Origin: JBEISR01 sp044371425
Lineage (GTDB): Bacteria > Planctomycetota > Planctomycetia > Pirellulales > Pirellulaceae
NCBI GenBank assembly: GCA_044371425.1
Contig: JBILTR010000001.1
Coordinates: 186,001 to 250,000, forward strand
Direction of reading: 5' to 3'
Length of the DNA: 64,000 nt
Shown: one piece after another, positions 26,365-36,480 of the stretch
Layout: every line of letters begins with the position of its first letter
Numbering within the stretch: position 1 is the first letter of the stretch
Made by a program: the position numbers and the translations under genes
Notes under the pieces: model-generated
The model's input: the letters and a program-made list of their open reading frames with translations, nothing else
What the model was told of the DNA's origin: nothing
The model's database searches: none

Positions 26365-26387
26365 GCCAACCGGAATCTCGATACAAT
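26365..26387 (+). promoter_or_regulatory. Possible promoter of the M16 protease gene
   Basis: TACAAT at 26382-26387 stands about 107 bp before the ATG at 26494; upstream hexamer candidates are weak (CTTTGT with 17 bp or TTGTGC with 15 bp). It supports the downstream start of the protease, because the longer frame would begin upstream of this site. Confidence 0.4.
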
Positions 26388-26493
26388 ACCCGCTGGGGAT
26401 TCCGTCCGGCAGCCAGGGCTGCAATGGGACGTTCTTTGGATTTCCATCGCCACCAACTCGATCGATCGCGCGCCGACTCCAGGAGACAGGCTC

Positions 26494-29274
26494 ATGAAGA
26501 GGTTTTTTTGTCACTTGCTGGCTGCCGTCGCTTTGACTTTGAGCCCCGATGTTTGCCATCGTTCAGCTGCTGAGGAAACCATGCCACGTCTGGTCACCAC
26601 TGTGGAAGGGATCACGGAGTATCGTTTGGATAACGGGGTGCAGGTCTTGCTTTTCCCCGACAACAGCAAACCGGTGGTAACGGTCAACATGACCATCTTC
26701 GTCGGTTCCCGACATGAAGGCTATGGCGAAGCCGGCATGGCGCACTTGCTGGAGCACATGCTTTTTAAAGGGACTCCCAATCACCCCGAAGTCCCCAAGG
26801 CACTGCAGGACCGGGGAGCTCAATTCAATGGCACGACATGGCTGGATCGCACCAACTACTTTGAGACGCTGGCGGCCGAAAAGGATAACCTCGAGTTCGC
26901 CATCCGCCTGGAAGCCGATCGCCTGGTCAACAGCTTTGTGCGAGGCGAGGATCTGATCAGTGAAATGACGGTAGTGCGAAATGAGTTCGAGCGAGGGGAA
27001 AACTCTCCGCTGTCGGTGCTTCAGCAGAGGATGTTCTCCGCCGCCTACCAATGGCACAACTACGGCAACTCCACCATCGGCAATCGCAGCGACATCGAAC
27101 GCGTTCCGATCGACAAACTTCGGGAGTTCTACCGGAAGTTTTATCGCCCAGACAATGTGATGCTGGTGATCGCTGGGAAGTTTGTTCCCGCCGAGGCGCT
27201 CGATCTGGTGCAGAAGTATTTTGGAGTCCTGGAGAATCCGCCTTCGGCGATCGACAGAACGTACACCGTGGAGCCTCCGCAGGATGGAGAACGGACGACG
27301 GTGGTTCGTCGTGTTGGTGAAAGCCAGTATGTGGGTGCTGCCTATCACATCCCCGCCGGTGCGGACCCCGAATATGTTCCGGTCGAAGTACTGGCCACCC
27401 TGCTGGCCACCGAACCCAGCGGAAGACTCTACAAGTCTCTGGTGGTGACCCAGAAAGCGACGTCCGTTCTGGGTGGCTCTTTTGGACTCCACGATCCGGG
27501 CTTGATGTTCTACGGGGCCGAAGTCCCCAAGGACAAATCGATCGAAGAGGCTCGCGTCGCCCTGCTGGAAACCCTGGAGTCGTTTGAGCGGTTTCCGGTG
27601 ACGGCTGAGGAGGTGGAGCGAGCGAAGACGGAATTGCTGAAAGCGAGGGAGCTGCAGAGCAGCAATTCCACGCAGCTGGCGACCGAACTGAGCGAATGGG
27701 CGGCGCAAGGCGACTGGCGACTCTATTTCCTCCATCGCGACCGGCTGGAAGCGGTGACGACGGACGCCGTTCAGGCAGTGGCTCAGAAGTACCTAGTCCG
27801 CAACAACCGTACCGTGGGACTTTTCTTGCCGACTGAAAAATCCGAGAAGGCAACGGTCCCCGATCGGCCGGACGTCGCCCGAATGCTCGCCGATTATCAG
27901 GGTCGCGAGGATGTCACCGCCGGGGAAGAGTTTGATCCTACCCCTGATGCCATCGAAAGCCGGACACAGAGAGGAGTCACCCCCGCTGGTCTCAAGTACT
28001 CGCTGCTTCCGAAAAAGACGCGAGGCAACTCGGTCAATCTCCAGATTCAGATGCGATTTGGCAATGAGCAGGCGCTGTTCGGCAAGTCGACCGAGGTCGA
28101 TCTGCTAGGGGAGTGGATGGGGCGAGGGACGCAGTCGATGGACTACCAGCAGCTGAAAGATGCACTGGACCGACTTCGCGCCAACGTCGCTCTCTCGGCA
28201 GTCCCCGGGCTAATGACGCTGCGAGTGAGCACCAAGCGGGAGTATCTGCCAGAGCTGATGCCGATACTCCAGGAGATGCTTCGGGCTCCCCGATTCGCAC
28301 CCGAAGAACTGCAGATCCTGATCAAGGAACAGCAGACGGCTTTGGAGTCGCAGCGATCGGAACCAGACGCTCTGGCACCACTCGCAGTTTCCCGGGCAAT
28401 GAACCAGTATCCCAAAGGAGATCCTCGCTACACCCCGACGATCGACGAAGCCTTGGAGGGACTTGCTCAAGTCACCCCTGATTCCATCCGGCAGCTCTAC
28501 CAGCAACAGATCAATGGCTCCAACGCCGAACTGATCGCGGTGGGAGACTTCGATCCAGATCAACTCAGAGAGCAGGTGGAGCAGATCTTCGCGGGCTGGA
28601 CATCGGATGTCGACTACCAGAGATTCGCCACGCTGGCCAATACTTCGGTCGAAGGCCAGATGATCCAGATCGAAACTCCCGACAAAGCCAACTCCGTGTT
28701 CTACGCGCGCCAGCAATGGCCGATGCGGGAAGATCATCCGCAACTGGCAGCGCTCACCATCGGCAACTTCATTCTGGGTGGAGGATCGCTATCCAGCCGA
28801 CTGGGAGATCGCGTTCGACAGAAAGAAGGGCTCTCCTACGGTATCGGCAGTGGACTGTCCGCTCATCCGGTGGACGAGCGGGCCGATCTGACGATGTATG
28901 CGATCACCAACCCCGCCAATCGCGACAAGCTACTGAAGGCGATTCAGGAAGAAATGAAGCGGCTTTTGGATGAAGGGGTCACAGAGAAAGAGCTGGAAGA
29001 TGCCAAACAGGGATTGCTGCAAGGACAGCAGGTGGCTCGCAGCAACGACGGGCGACTGGTTCAAATCCTAGCGGGGAATCTCTTCGCCCAGAGGGATATG
29101 ACATTCCAGAAGCAGTTCGAGCAGCAGGTGGCCTCGTTGACTGTCGATCAGGTCAATGCGGCGATCCGAGAGTGGATCCGCCCAGAACGGATTGTGATGG
29201 CGACCGCCGGCGATTTTGCCAACGCGAAGCCGGAAGCTGCAGTCGATGATGGGGATGGGCAGGAAAAGAAGTAG
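26494..29274 (+). CDS. M16 family zinc metallopeptidase, exported, two-domain
   Basis: A 926-residue protein with a signal peptide (MKRFFCHLLAAVALTLSP) and two M16 halves. The N-terminal half carries the inverted zinc motif HLLEH at residues 84-88 within GEAGMAHLLEHMLFKGT and the R/Y-type substrate region; the C-terminal half (from about residue 480) has lost the motif, as usual in pitrilysin-like proteins. It likely degrades peptides in the periplasm. The ATG at 26494 is preferred over 26317, which would add 59 residues without similarity. It may be co-transcribed with the DciA-like gene 85 bp downstream. Confidence 0.93.
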   Translation: MKRFFCHLLAAVALTLSPDVCHRSAAEETMPRLVTTVEGITEYRLDNGVQVLLFPDNSKPVVTVNMTIFVGSRHEGYGEAGMAHLLEHMLFKGTPNHPEVPKALQDRGAQFNGTTWLDRTNYFETLAAEKDNLEFAIRLEADRLVNSFVRGEDLISEMTVVRNEFERGENSPLSVLQQRMFSAAYQWHNYGNSTIGNRSDIERVPIDKLREFYRKFYRPDNVMLVIAGKFVPAEALDLVQKYFGVLENPPSAIDRTYTVEPPQDGERTTVVRRVGESQYVGAAYHIPAGADPEYVPVEVLATLLATEPSGRLYKSLVVTQKATSVLGGSFGLHDPGLMFYGAEVPKDKSIEEARVALLETLESFERFPVTAEEVERAKTELLKARELQSSNSTQLATELSEWAAQGDWRLYFLHRDRLEAVTTDAVQAVAQKYLVRNNRTVGLFLPTEKSEKATVPDRPDVARMLADYQGREDVTAGEEFDPTPDAIESRTQRGVTPAGLKYSLLPKKTRGNSVNLQIQMRFGNEQALFGKSTEVDLLGEWMGRGTQSMDYQQLKDALDRLRANVALSAVPGLMTLRVSTKREYLPELMPILQEMLRAPRFAPEELQILIKEQQTALESQRSEPDALAPLAVSRAMNQYPKGDPRYTPTIDEALEGLAQVTPDSIRQLYQQQINGSNAELIAVGDFDPDQLREQVEQIFAGWTSDVDYQRFATLANTSVEGQMIQIETPDKANSVFYARQQWPMREDHPQLAALTIGNFILGGGSLSSRLGDRVRQKEGLSYGIGSGLSAHPVDERADLTMYAITNPANRDKLLKAIQEEMKRLLDEGVTEKELEDAKQGLLQGQQVARSNDGRLVQILAGNLFAQRDMTFQKQFEQQVASLTVDQVNAAIREWIRPERIVMATAGDFANAKPEAAVDDGDGQEKK

Positions 29275-29358
29275 TTGGACCCCTCCCATCGCGAAGCGCC
29301 GATCGAAGAGTTGGTTCCCGGTGGCTCCATCGGGAACCGCCGATAGGTAGGAAAGTGC

Positions 29359-29736
29359 ATGATGGATGAATCAGATCCAGTCGATGGAGATCAGCTGTTC
29401 CTAGAGCATCTTGCCAAGCGAGCCAAGCAGCGAAATCGATCGCATGCGATCAAGTCACCCATCATGGCCGTTCTTCGGAGGTATGGCGTCCAGCAGCAGC
29501 TGACCAGCCAGTCGATGGAGGCGATCTGGACGGAGATCGTCGGACCTGTGCTGGCCAAGGAATCGAGGACCGGAAAAATCGATCGAGGGGTGATGCTGGT
29601 CGCTGTCGCTAACAGCTCGGTCCTTCAGGAACTATCCTTAAGGAAGCTGGAGATACTGGATCGACTGCATCAGCACGAGCCTTGGAAAGAAGTGCGCGAC
29701 TTGAAGTTCCGTCGGGAAAAATTCGACTCACGTTGA
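29359..29736 (+). CDS. DUF721/DciA-like protein
   Basis: A 125-residue protein with the DUF721 pattern: IWTEIVGPVLAKESRT, then GVMLVAVANSSVLQELSLRKLEIL. DciA, the characterised member, loads the replicative helicase in bacteria lacking DnaC. Here an N-terminal basic extension (about 35 residues) precedes the domain. The stop is 78 bp before the DAHP synthase start. Confidence 0.8.
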   Translation: MMDESDPVDGDQLFLEHLAKRAKQRNRSHAIKSPIMAVLRRYGVQQQLTSQSMEAIWTEIVGPVLAKESRTGKIDRGVMLVAVANSSVLQELSLRKLEILDRLHQHEPWKEVRDLKFRREKFDSR

Positions 29737-29814
29737 TCGACGGATGCCTTGCTAACCCCTTTCTCCGTAGCCCCCCCAATCCAACTCACAACCGCTTTGC
29801 AAGAAGGAATCAGG

Positions 29815-31179
29815 ATGCGGCCCGCTTGGACCCCTACCTCGTGGAAAAGTTTTCCGGCGGCCCAACAACCGGTCTACCAGGACAGCCAGGCGATCTCGCA
29901 AGTTCTCGAACAGCTCCATCGGATGCCGCCCCTGGTGACCAGTTGGGAGGTCGACCGCCTTCGAGACGCCTTGGCGCTAGCGCAGCGAGGAGATGCTTGG
30001 CTGCTCCAGGGGGGCGACTGCGCCGAGCGATTCGAGGATTGCCAGGCCGAGCCGATCGCCAGCAAGCTGAAAGTTTTGCTCCAGATGAGTCTGGCGATCC
30101 TTTTTGGTGGCCGACGCCGTGTCATTCGCGTTGGACGCATCGCCGGACAGTACGCCAAGCCTCGCTCGAGCGACACGGAGACCGTTTCAGGTCAGACCCT
30201 GCCATGCTACCGTGGCGATCTGATCAACCACCATGGTTTCTCAGCGGAGGAACGGAAGGCAGATCCTCAATTGCTGCTACGGGGGTATGAGCGGGCAGCA
30301 TTGACGCTGAACTTCATCCGTGGACTCAGCGAAGGTGGCTTTGCCGATCTCCATCATCCGGACAACTGGAATTTGGTTTTTGTCAACGCGGCCAAGGAGG
30401 AAGCTCGCTACCGCAAGCTCCTGAAGTCGCTCGGTGATGCCCTGAATCTGATCGAGACGATCACGGGTGGACCGGTGGCGGAGCTGCGGCGAGTCGATTT
30501 CTATACTTCCCACGAAGCGCTCCATCTCGACTACGAAGCTGCACTCACGCGGCCCAGTGTGCGCGGCATCGGCTACTACAACTTCGGTACCCACTTCCCA
30601 TGGATTGGCGAGCGGACGAGAGACCTTCAGGGAGCTCATTTGGAGTATTGCCGCGGTATTCGCAATCCGATCGCCGTGAAGGTGGGAGGGAGCATGGAAC
30701 CGGAAAAGCTTCTGGAGATGGCGCGATTGCTCAATCCGGAACAGGAACCTGGCCGATTGACGCTCATCCATCGCATGGGTGCCGCATCGGTCGCCAAAAA
30801 ACTTCCCGCCCTGGTGGAGTCGATCCGCCGGGAAGGGATTCCCGTCCTGTGGGTCTGCGATCCCATGCATGGCAACACCATCTCCACCAGCTCCGGTCGG
30901 AAGACTCGACGTTTTGGCGATATCGTCGAAGAGCTTCGGCAGTCGTTTGCCATCCATCGTTCGCTCGGTTCGCACCTGGGAGGTGTCCATTTGGAGCTGA
31001 CCGGGGAAGATGTAACCGAATGCGTTGGAGGGTCAGGTGGGTTGACCGAAGACGATCTGGCGACGGCCTACCAAACGCAGCTCGATCCCCGGCTCAACTA
31101 CGAACAGGCGATGGAAATCGCCTTCGAGATCGCACACCAGTTGGGCCACCCCGCCGATGGGGACAGCGCGTGGACCTGA
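29815..31179 (+). CDS. Class II (plant-type) 3-deoxy-7-phosphoheptulonate synthase
   Basis: A 454-residue enzyme for the first step of the shikimate pathway, joining phosphoenolpyruvate and erythrose 4-phosphate. Diagnostic class II segments include WLLQGGDCAERFEDC, RVGRIAGQYAKPRSS, the region HFPWIGERTR, VKVGGSMEPEKLLEM and VLWVCDPMHGNT, with the metal-binding Cys, His and Glu of the family. The ATG at 29815 is preferred over 29749: it follows AAGAAGGAATCAGG, a suitable ribosome binding site, and begins at the family N-terminus. No other aromatic amino acid gene is nearby. Confidence 0.95.
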   Translation: MRPAWTPTSWKSFPAAQQPVYQDSQAISQVLEQLHRMPPLVTSWEVDRLRDALALAQRGDAWLLQGGDCAERFEDCQAEPIASKLKVLLQMSLAILFGGRRRVIRVGRIAGQYAKPRSSDTETVSGQTLPCYRGDLINHHGFSAEERKADPQLLLRGYERAALTLNFIRGLSEGGFADLHHPDNWNLVFVNAAKEEARYRKLLKSLGDALNLIETITGGPVAELRRVDFYTSHEALHLDYEAALTRPSVRGIGYYNFGTHFPWIGERTRDLQGAHLEYCRGIRNPIAVKVGGSMEPEKLLEMARLLNPEQEPGRLTLIHRMGAASVAKKLPALVESIRREGIPVLWVCDPMHGNTISTSSGRKTRRFGDIVEELRQSFAIHRSLGSHLGGVHLELTGEDVTECVGGSGGLTEDDLATAYQTQLDPRLNYEQAMEIAFEIAHQLGHPADGDSAWT

Positions 31180-31266
31180 CAAGCGGGCGTTGCTCGATGC
31201 GTTCGATCCTCCCGCTTGGTGGCGGGGGATCTCCACCAAACCACCCTACGCGGTACCTCTGAAGTG

Positions 31267-32526
31267 ATGACTAAGGAGCATTTCATCGCAAAGTCTAGCC
31301 ACTGGAGCCGTCGGCAGATGGCCAGATGGCTGACTGCTGCGTTGCCGATGGCCTGCGTAAGCCGGCTTGGGCTTGCAACGAGGGGCCCGGAGGAGCCGGG
31401 AGTCCCTGAGCGTCCGCTGCTGCTGGTCCATTACATGCCCTGGTATGCCTCGAAGGAGCAAGCGGGTGGGTGGGGCTGGCACTGGACGATGGATCACTTC
31501 GACCCGGACCAGTTCGATCCGGCCAGCGGTGGGCATCTCGCTTCCCATTACGAGCCATTGGTGGGGCCCTACGATTCCGGGGATCCTCTGCTGATCGATT
31601 ACCACCTGCAGCTGATGAAGATCGCGGGGATCGATGGCGTGGTGATCGACTGGTACGGTACCTCCTCTTCTCTGGACTATCCTCTACTTCATCGCAATGC
31701 TCAGCGGATGATCGAGTCGATTCGCAGAGCCTCGATGCGCTATGCGATCTGTTATGAAGACCAGAGTCTGCGGCAGGTTCAACCCGGAGGTCCTGAGGAG
31801 ATTCAGCGACAGGCAGTTCTCGATCTGCGATGGTGGGAAGAGACCTGCATGGAGGACCGCGCCTATGTCCGTGTCGATGGCCGGCCAGTGCTGTTGGTCT
31901 TTGGTCCGCAGCAACTTTCTGCGGACCTATGGAGAACGTGGTCCGATCGTCTGCCGGTTCGGCCAAGACTGTTTGGGTTACCCCATCTGGTGACCGACCG
32001 GGGAATGGATCATGCCTATGGATGGCCTCCGGTGACAGGTGGCATGGAGATCCCTCCCAGAGTATGGGGAGAGTACCTTGATGCGCTCCACCGAGATCCG
32101 CAGGCGATCGGTTGCATTTTCCCTGGCTTTCATGACATCTACCAGCAGGCTGGGGTCCATGCCAGTTATGGATCGATCGATGAACGCGACGGAAGAACAT
32201 TTCAGGAGACGGTCGATCGAGCCTTGAGGAGTCATCGTCGGCTGATTCAGGTGGCTACCTGGAACGATTTTGGAGAGGGGACGATGATCGAACCGACACG
32301 TCAGCGTCAGTATCGCGATCTGGAAGTCCTGAGGCAGCGCAACATCGCGGGAACCGCAGGTAGTGCTTTGGACTTAGCACTTCCGTTGTTGCTATACCAG
32401 AGCCGTTTGGAGGATCGACGTGGTGGTTCGAAGAAGGCGGAAGCGCTGAACGAAGTCGCCTCGCATTTGCTGAACGGCCGCTACCGAGAGGCTCGCGAGC
32501 GATTGCAGACAACGGTGGAAGGGTGA
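31267..32526 (+). CDS. GH99-like (endo-mannosidase-type) glycoside hydrolase, exported
   Basis: A 419-residue protein with an N-terminal leader (RRQMARWLTAALPMACVS) that is Tat-like or Sec-like. The catalytic region shows LLVHYMPWYAS, GHLASHYEPLVGPYDSGD, AGIDGVVIDWYG and ATWNDFGEGTMIEPT, patterns of GH99/GH71-related alpha-mannan or alpha-glucan hydrolases found widely in Planctomycetes. The invariant acidic residues of GH99 appear as the Asp in VIDWYG and the Glu in FGEGT, by inference. The ATG at 31267 is chosen over 31216 because the leader starts there. Substrate unknown; consistent with marine polysaccharide use. Confidence 0.8.
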   Translation: MTKEHFIAKSSHWSRRQMARWLTAALPMACVSRLGLATRGPEEPGVPERPLLLVHYMPWYASKEQAGGWGWHWTMDHFDPDQFDPASGGHLASHYEPLVGPYDSGDPLLIDYHLQLMKIAGIDGVVIDWYGTSSSLDYPLLHRNAQRMIESIRRASMRYAICYEDQSLRQVQPGGPEEIQRQAVLDLRWWEETCMEDRAYVRVDGRPVLLVFGPQQLSADLWRTWSDRLPVRPRLFGLPHLVTDRGMDHAYGWPPVTGGMEIPPRVWGEYLDALHRDPQAIGCIFPGFHDIYQQAGVHASYGSIDERDGRTFQETVDRALRSHRRLIQVATWNDFGEGTMIEPTRQRQYRDLEVLRQRNIAGTAGSALDLALPLLLYQSRLEDRRGGSKKAEALNEVASHLLNGRYREARERLQTTVEG

Positions 32527-32680
32527 GAGGCAAGTGGTGGTTGGGGTGGAGCGATCGTTGCGTGGGAGTTGGGAGCGCAATCGCACAGCATTTCGGTCTG
32601 TTGCGGGTGCGGCTGTTTTCAACAGATCACGCCTTCACAACTTCTGGCGATCGTCGTTTCCCGCGATGCGAGGGGCAATA

Positions 32681-32711
32681 AAAAAACCACCGTCGGATTC
32701 GACGGTGGTTT
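32681..32711 (-). terminator. Rho-independent terminator of the small cysteine-rich gene
   Basis: Arms 32684-32695 and 32700-32711 form a perfect 12-bp stem (AAACCACCGTCG and its complement) with a GATT loop. On the minus strand it runs straight into a T-run (complement of the A-run ending at 32681). It lies about 29 bp after the stop of the gene at 32740. Confidence 0.93.
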
Positions 32712-32739
32712 CTGTGTCGGAATCGGAGATCGAGAAGAT

Positions 32740-33204
32740 TTACTTCTTCTCGGCAACGACCTTGGTGAACTTGCCCTTCTCGAAGGCGTCTTTGCCGAAG
32801 ACGGCTTCGACCTGAGCGTCGCCTTCCATCTTCTCCGCCTTGCCCTTGCAGTTGTTGCAGCAGAAGGCAACCTTGACCTTGCCAACTTCGATTGCGGTGT
32901 CTGCATTCAGCTTGCCACCGGAGAAGGGGCAGGCTTCCTGCTTGTACTGCTTGGTGGCAACCAACTGGTGGTTGGCCTTGGCAGCAAACTTTTCGGTGTT
33001 CTCACCGAACTTCTTCACGCAACCTGGGCAGCAGAAGTAGACCTTGCCTTCCTTGTAGTCGACGGCCTTGTCGGCCTTGATGGCCTTGTTCGGCATCATC
33101 ATGCACATGACGCCTTCCAGTGGGTTTTTGTCTTCGAAGGCAACGGAGGTGCCGACAAAAGTACCGACAGCCAACATCGCCAATGCGATCGCCCAACGCT
33201 TCAT
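32740..33204 (-). CDS. Small exported cysteine-rich protein with two YHS/TRASH-like motifs
   Basis: A 154-residue protein with a signal peptide (MKRWAIALAMLAVGTFVGTSVAF). Two similar segments follow: NPLEGVMCMMMPNKAI...KVYFCCPGCVKKFGEN and ACPFSGGKLNADTAIEVGKVKVAFCCNNCKGKAE. Each pairs a lone Cys-containing strand with a CCxxC motif, the pattern of TRASH/YHS metal-binding domains, so it likely binds copper or another soft metal in the periplasm. The gene has its own promoter (33310-33338), a ribosome binding site GAGGAG and a terminator, and codon use is highly biased, which suggests strong expression. Confidence 0.85.
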   Translation of the reverse strand: MKRWAIALAMLAVGTFVGTSVAFEDKNPLEGVMCMMMPNKAIKADKAVDYKEGKVYFCCPGCVKKFGENTEKFAAKANHQLVATKQYKQEACPFSGGKLNADTAIEVGKVKVAFCCNNCKGKAEKMEGDAQVEAVFGKDAFEKGKFTKVVAEKK

Positions 33205-33309
33205 CTCTATGGCTCCTCACGAAATCCAAAACCAGGAAAAACGACACGTTTCATGCGGAGCGTCCTGATGGACTTGGGATCTACCCTGAGATCTTTTTCC
33301 GCAACCGTC

Positions 33310-33338
33310 ATTGTACGGTAGCCGTCACCCATCGCCAA
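33310..33338 (-). promoter_or_regulatory. Strong predicted promoter of the cysteine-rich gene
   Basis: Read on the minus strand, TTGGCG (33333-33338) and TACAAT (33310-33315) are 17 bp apart, giving a start near 33303 and a leader of about 100 nt before the ATG at 33204. Confidence 0.6.
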
Positions 33339-33411
33339 GGCAATGGAAAAAAGGGGGAATTCCACTTCAAACTGCCTGTGGTGGCTCCTGGGCCTTCCCC
33401 CCGCAGTCGAC

Positions 33412-36057
33412 TCAGGAATTTCTTGGGGGCTGGACCAATCCTGGGGTAGGAAGCTGCGGCTCTTTCAATTGCTGAATCCGATTTCGCACGTAGTCCATAG
33501 CGGCATCGATACCGTCGGCCTGGAGGAGCAAGAGTTGACCAGGCTGGGCGACTTTCAGGGCGGCATCCATCGCTTCCTCCCAGCTATGGAATCCGTCGAT
33601 CTGTTTGGCGCGGCTCCCCTGCAGGATCCCATGTCGGAACAGGTCGATGATTTCTCCCCTTTCGCGGCCTCGTGTGAAGGTGTCTTCGTAGAGAATCACA
33701 CGATCGAATGCATCTCCCAGGATCTTTCCCTGAGCGATCATGTCTTCATCGCGACGATCTCCGGCTGCCGAGTAGACGACGGTGCGTTCCTGGTGTGGGA
33801 ACTGGTCGAGGGCTTGGAGGATGGCGACCAGGCTGGATACGTTGTGGCCATAGTCCAGGACGGCGGTCGCTCCCTGAATCTCCAGGATGTTGAACCGCCC
33901 TGGCAACTTGTCGCCATGGCTGGAGAACGATTCCAGGCCCAAGCGAATCTGCTCGGCGGGCATGCCAAGCGACCAGCAGGCGGCGGTGGCGGCCAGGGCG
34001 TTTTCTACCTGGAAGGAGATTTTCCCCTGGTGGGTCAGTGGGATGCGTTGGAGTGCCAGCAAGCGGATCTCTAGATCGCCCTCGGCGAGCGTGATGGCTT
34101 GGTCTTTGATGTAGCAGGCACGGCCCCCTGCGCTTCGATGTTCCTGGATGACCGGATGGTCGCCATCGACTCCAAAGTAGATGATTTTGCCTTCGCAATG
34201 AGGCGCCATGGCGACGACCAGTGGATCGGTGGCATTGAGCACGACGTGGCCCTGGCTATGGACCGTTCTCGCAACAATCCGCTTGACCTCCGCCAACTGC
34301 TCGACGGTGTCGATGCCGCCCAGACCCAAGTGATCTCCGAGTCCGACGTTGGTCACCACGCCGACATCGCATCGATCGACTGCGATCCCTTCGCGAAGCA
34401 TTCCGCCCCGTGCCGTTTCGAGCACGGCAGCCTGAACATCGGGATGGAGGAGCACCGACCGGGCGCTTTGCGGCCCCGAGCAATCTCCTGATTCGATGCG
34501 CCGGCCACCGACGTAGATCCCTTCGGTGCAGGTCATCCCCACGCGCGTGCCATCTAGGGTGATCAGATGAGCGATCAAACGGGTGGTGGTTGTCTTCCCG
34601 TTGACTCCCGTGACAGCAACCACCGGGATCCTTCCGTTGGCTCCGTCAGGAAAGACCAGATCGATAATCGCCTCACCGACTGGACGTGGTTGGCCGCTGC
34701 TGGGCTCCAGGTGCATCCGAAGGCCAGGGCCAGCATTGACCTCGACGACCGCTCCATGCTGACTTTGTAACGGTATCGAGATATCGGTGGCGATGATGTC
34801 GACGCCAGCGATGTCCAGGCCGACCACACGAGCCGCATCGACGGCAGCACGCGCCACTTCTGGATGGACCAAGTCGGTGACATCGACTGCGGTTCCCCCT
34901 GTGCTGAGGTTGGCATTGCGGCGGATCAGGACTTTGGTTCCCGACGGGGGAATGGAGTCGACATGGAAGCCTTGTTGCTGGAGAACGGCCATCGACACCG
35001 CATCCAGCGGTATGTGGCTGAGGCTGGTCGCGTGACCATTGCTTCGACGTGGATCACGATTGACCTGTGCGACCAACTGGCTGATGGTGGAGCGTCCATC
35101 GCCGATGACATGAGCGGGTTCGCGTCGAGCGGCCGCTACCAGGCGGTTGCCGACGACCAGCATGCGGTAATCGTCCCCCGGTGAATAGCTTTCGACGACC
35201 ACCCAGTCGCCATGCTCCCGAGCCGCTTGGTAGGCTGAGGTGACCGCTTCCTTCCCCTGAATTTTCGTCGTGACGCCGCGCCCGTGGTTCCCATACTGCG
35301 GTTTGACCACCACCAGTCCGCCGATCTCATCGGCTGCAGCCAGTGCTTCCTCCAGAGTCGCTACCGAACGACCCTCCGGGACCGGAACGCCTACCGATGC
35401 CAGGAGGGTGCGGGTGAGTTGTTTGTCTTGAGCGATGGTTTCGGCGATGGCGCTGGTGGAATCGGCTTCCGCGGTGCAGATGCGCCGCTGCTTGACTCCC
35501 TGACCCAACTGCACCAGACTCCCCTCGCTCAGTCTTCGCCATGGAATCCCGCGGGCGTCCGCTGCACGCAGAATCGCTTTGCTGCTGGGGCCAAGGCAAG
35601 CATCATAAATCTGCTCCAGAAGGGCTTCGGTATTCTGGTCGCGCCACCGGTGAAGCGCTTCCATCGATGCAGCCTCCCACGCTTGGCCAAGGGCTCTCAA
35701 CGCATAATCCCAGCAAGCCAACGTCGCCGGCTCCTCGGGCATCTCCAGTAGAATTCGGAGCCTGGGAGCAGTCGATCGTTCGACCACCTTCCGAATCCGA
35801 GCGGGATAGCCAGCCTTCCGCTGCGCGGTGGCGGCAATTTCCAACAACCATCCTGCGACAGTCGAGGGATCGATCGAAACCTCCGCGCCGCGTTCCTCGG
35901 ACGGTGATTCGACCAACAGTGACAGTCGCTTTTGGATATCCGCTGGCTTGCTGCGATCGAGCCATTCGATGTCTGGTTCGAGCCAAACTTCCAGGAGGGG
36001 GGTCGTGGCCCAGAGGTTGGGCCCTCGCAACTTGAGCACGCGCGAGCATTCGATCAT
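33412..36057 (-). CDS. cphA: Cyanophycin synthetase
   Basis: An 881-residue ATP-dependent ligase that polymerises aspartate and arginine into cyanophycin (multi-L-arginyl-poly-L-aspartate). Domain order is as in CphA: an N-terminal region (1-160), an ATP-grasp domain (about 205-475; PQYGNHGRGVTTK and VVEVNAGPGLRMH) and a Mur ligase-like domain with the P-loop VTGVNGKTTTTRL near 480-495, then VLDYGHNVSSLVA. Length matches characterised CphA (870-900). The ATG at 36057 is used; the 16-residue extension to 36105 has no similarity. It is divergent from an ABC transporter plus DUF1854 gene that form a cyanophycin-associated unit. Cyanophycinase is not in the window. Confidence 0.95.
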   Translation of the reverse strand: MIECSRVLKLRGPNLWATTPLLEVWLEPDIEWLDRSKPADIQKRLSLLVESPSEERGAEVSIDPSTVAGWLLEIAATAQRKAGYPARIRKVVERSTAPRLRILLEMPEEPATLACWDYALRALGQAWEAASMEALHRWRDQNTEALLEQIYDACLGPSSKAILRAADARGIPWRRLSEGSLVQLGQGVKQRRICTAEADSTSAIAETIAQDKQLTRTLLASVGVPVPEGRSVATLEEALAAADEIGGLVVVKPQYGNHGRGVTTKIQGKEAVTSAYQAAREHGDWVVVESYSPGDDYRMLVVGNRLVAAARREPAHVIGDGRSTISQLVAQVNRDPRRSNGHATSLSHIPLDAVSMAVLQQQGFHVDSIPPSGTKVLIRRNANLSTGGTAVDVTDLVHPEVARAAVDAARVVGLDIAGVDIIATDISIPLQSQHGAVVEVNAGPGLRMHLEPSSGQPRPVGEAIIDLVFPDGANGRIPVVAVTGVNGKTTTTRLIAHLITLDGTRVGMTCTEGIYVGGRRIESGDCSGPQSARSVLLHPDVQAAVLETARGGMLREGIAVDRCDVGVVTNVGLGDHLGLGGIDTVEQLAEVKRIVARTVHSQGHVVLNATDPLVVAMAPHCEGKIIYFGVDGDHPVIQEHRSAGGRACYIKDQAITLAEGDLEIRLLALQRIPLTHQGKISFQVENALAATAACWSLGMPAEQIRLGLESFSSHGDKLPGRFNILEIQGATAVLDYGHNVSSLVAILQALDQFPHQERTVVYSAAGDRRDEDMIAQGKILGDAFDRVILYEDTFTRGRERGEIIDLFRHGILQGSRAKQIDGFHSWEEAMDAALKVAQPGQLLLLQADGIDAAMDYVRNRIQQLKEPQLPTPGLVQPPRNS

Positions 36058-36480
36058 AGGAGATCTCGTTTCAACCCCTAAAGCACCTGAAGAGAAATGA
36101 GACACAACGAAAGATCCGACCTCAGCATCTAACCCCGATTTGCCGGAATGCGATCGCCCTGTCTTTTCCTCAAGTAGCTGATCTTTCTACAAACGTCCAA
36201 AGTCTATCGGACGATCCGGCCAGTCCGCTTGACCGATCGACTCGACAATCCACTCACCAGCCCCGATCTCTCCAGGTGATTCCAGTCCCTCAGGAGACAA
36301 CCACCAGCAATTCCATCGATCTGAGTCCGATGACATCGATCCAAAAGGGAATCATTCCCCTCCCGGATGGAGCAATTCATCATATCCCCCACCCCGAGGA
36401 AGAAAATAGAAAAGCCGCATGCCCACCTCTTAGGAGGGGCTGGTCCGGCTGCGTCGCTTGCCAAGTATCCCCTTTCCGTG

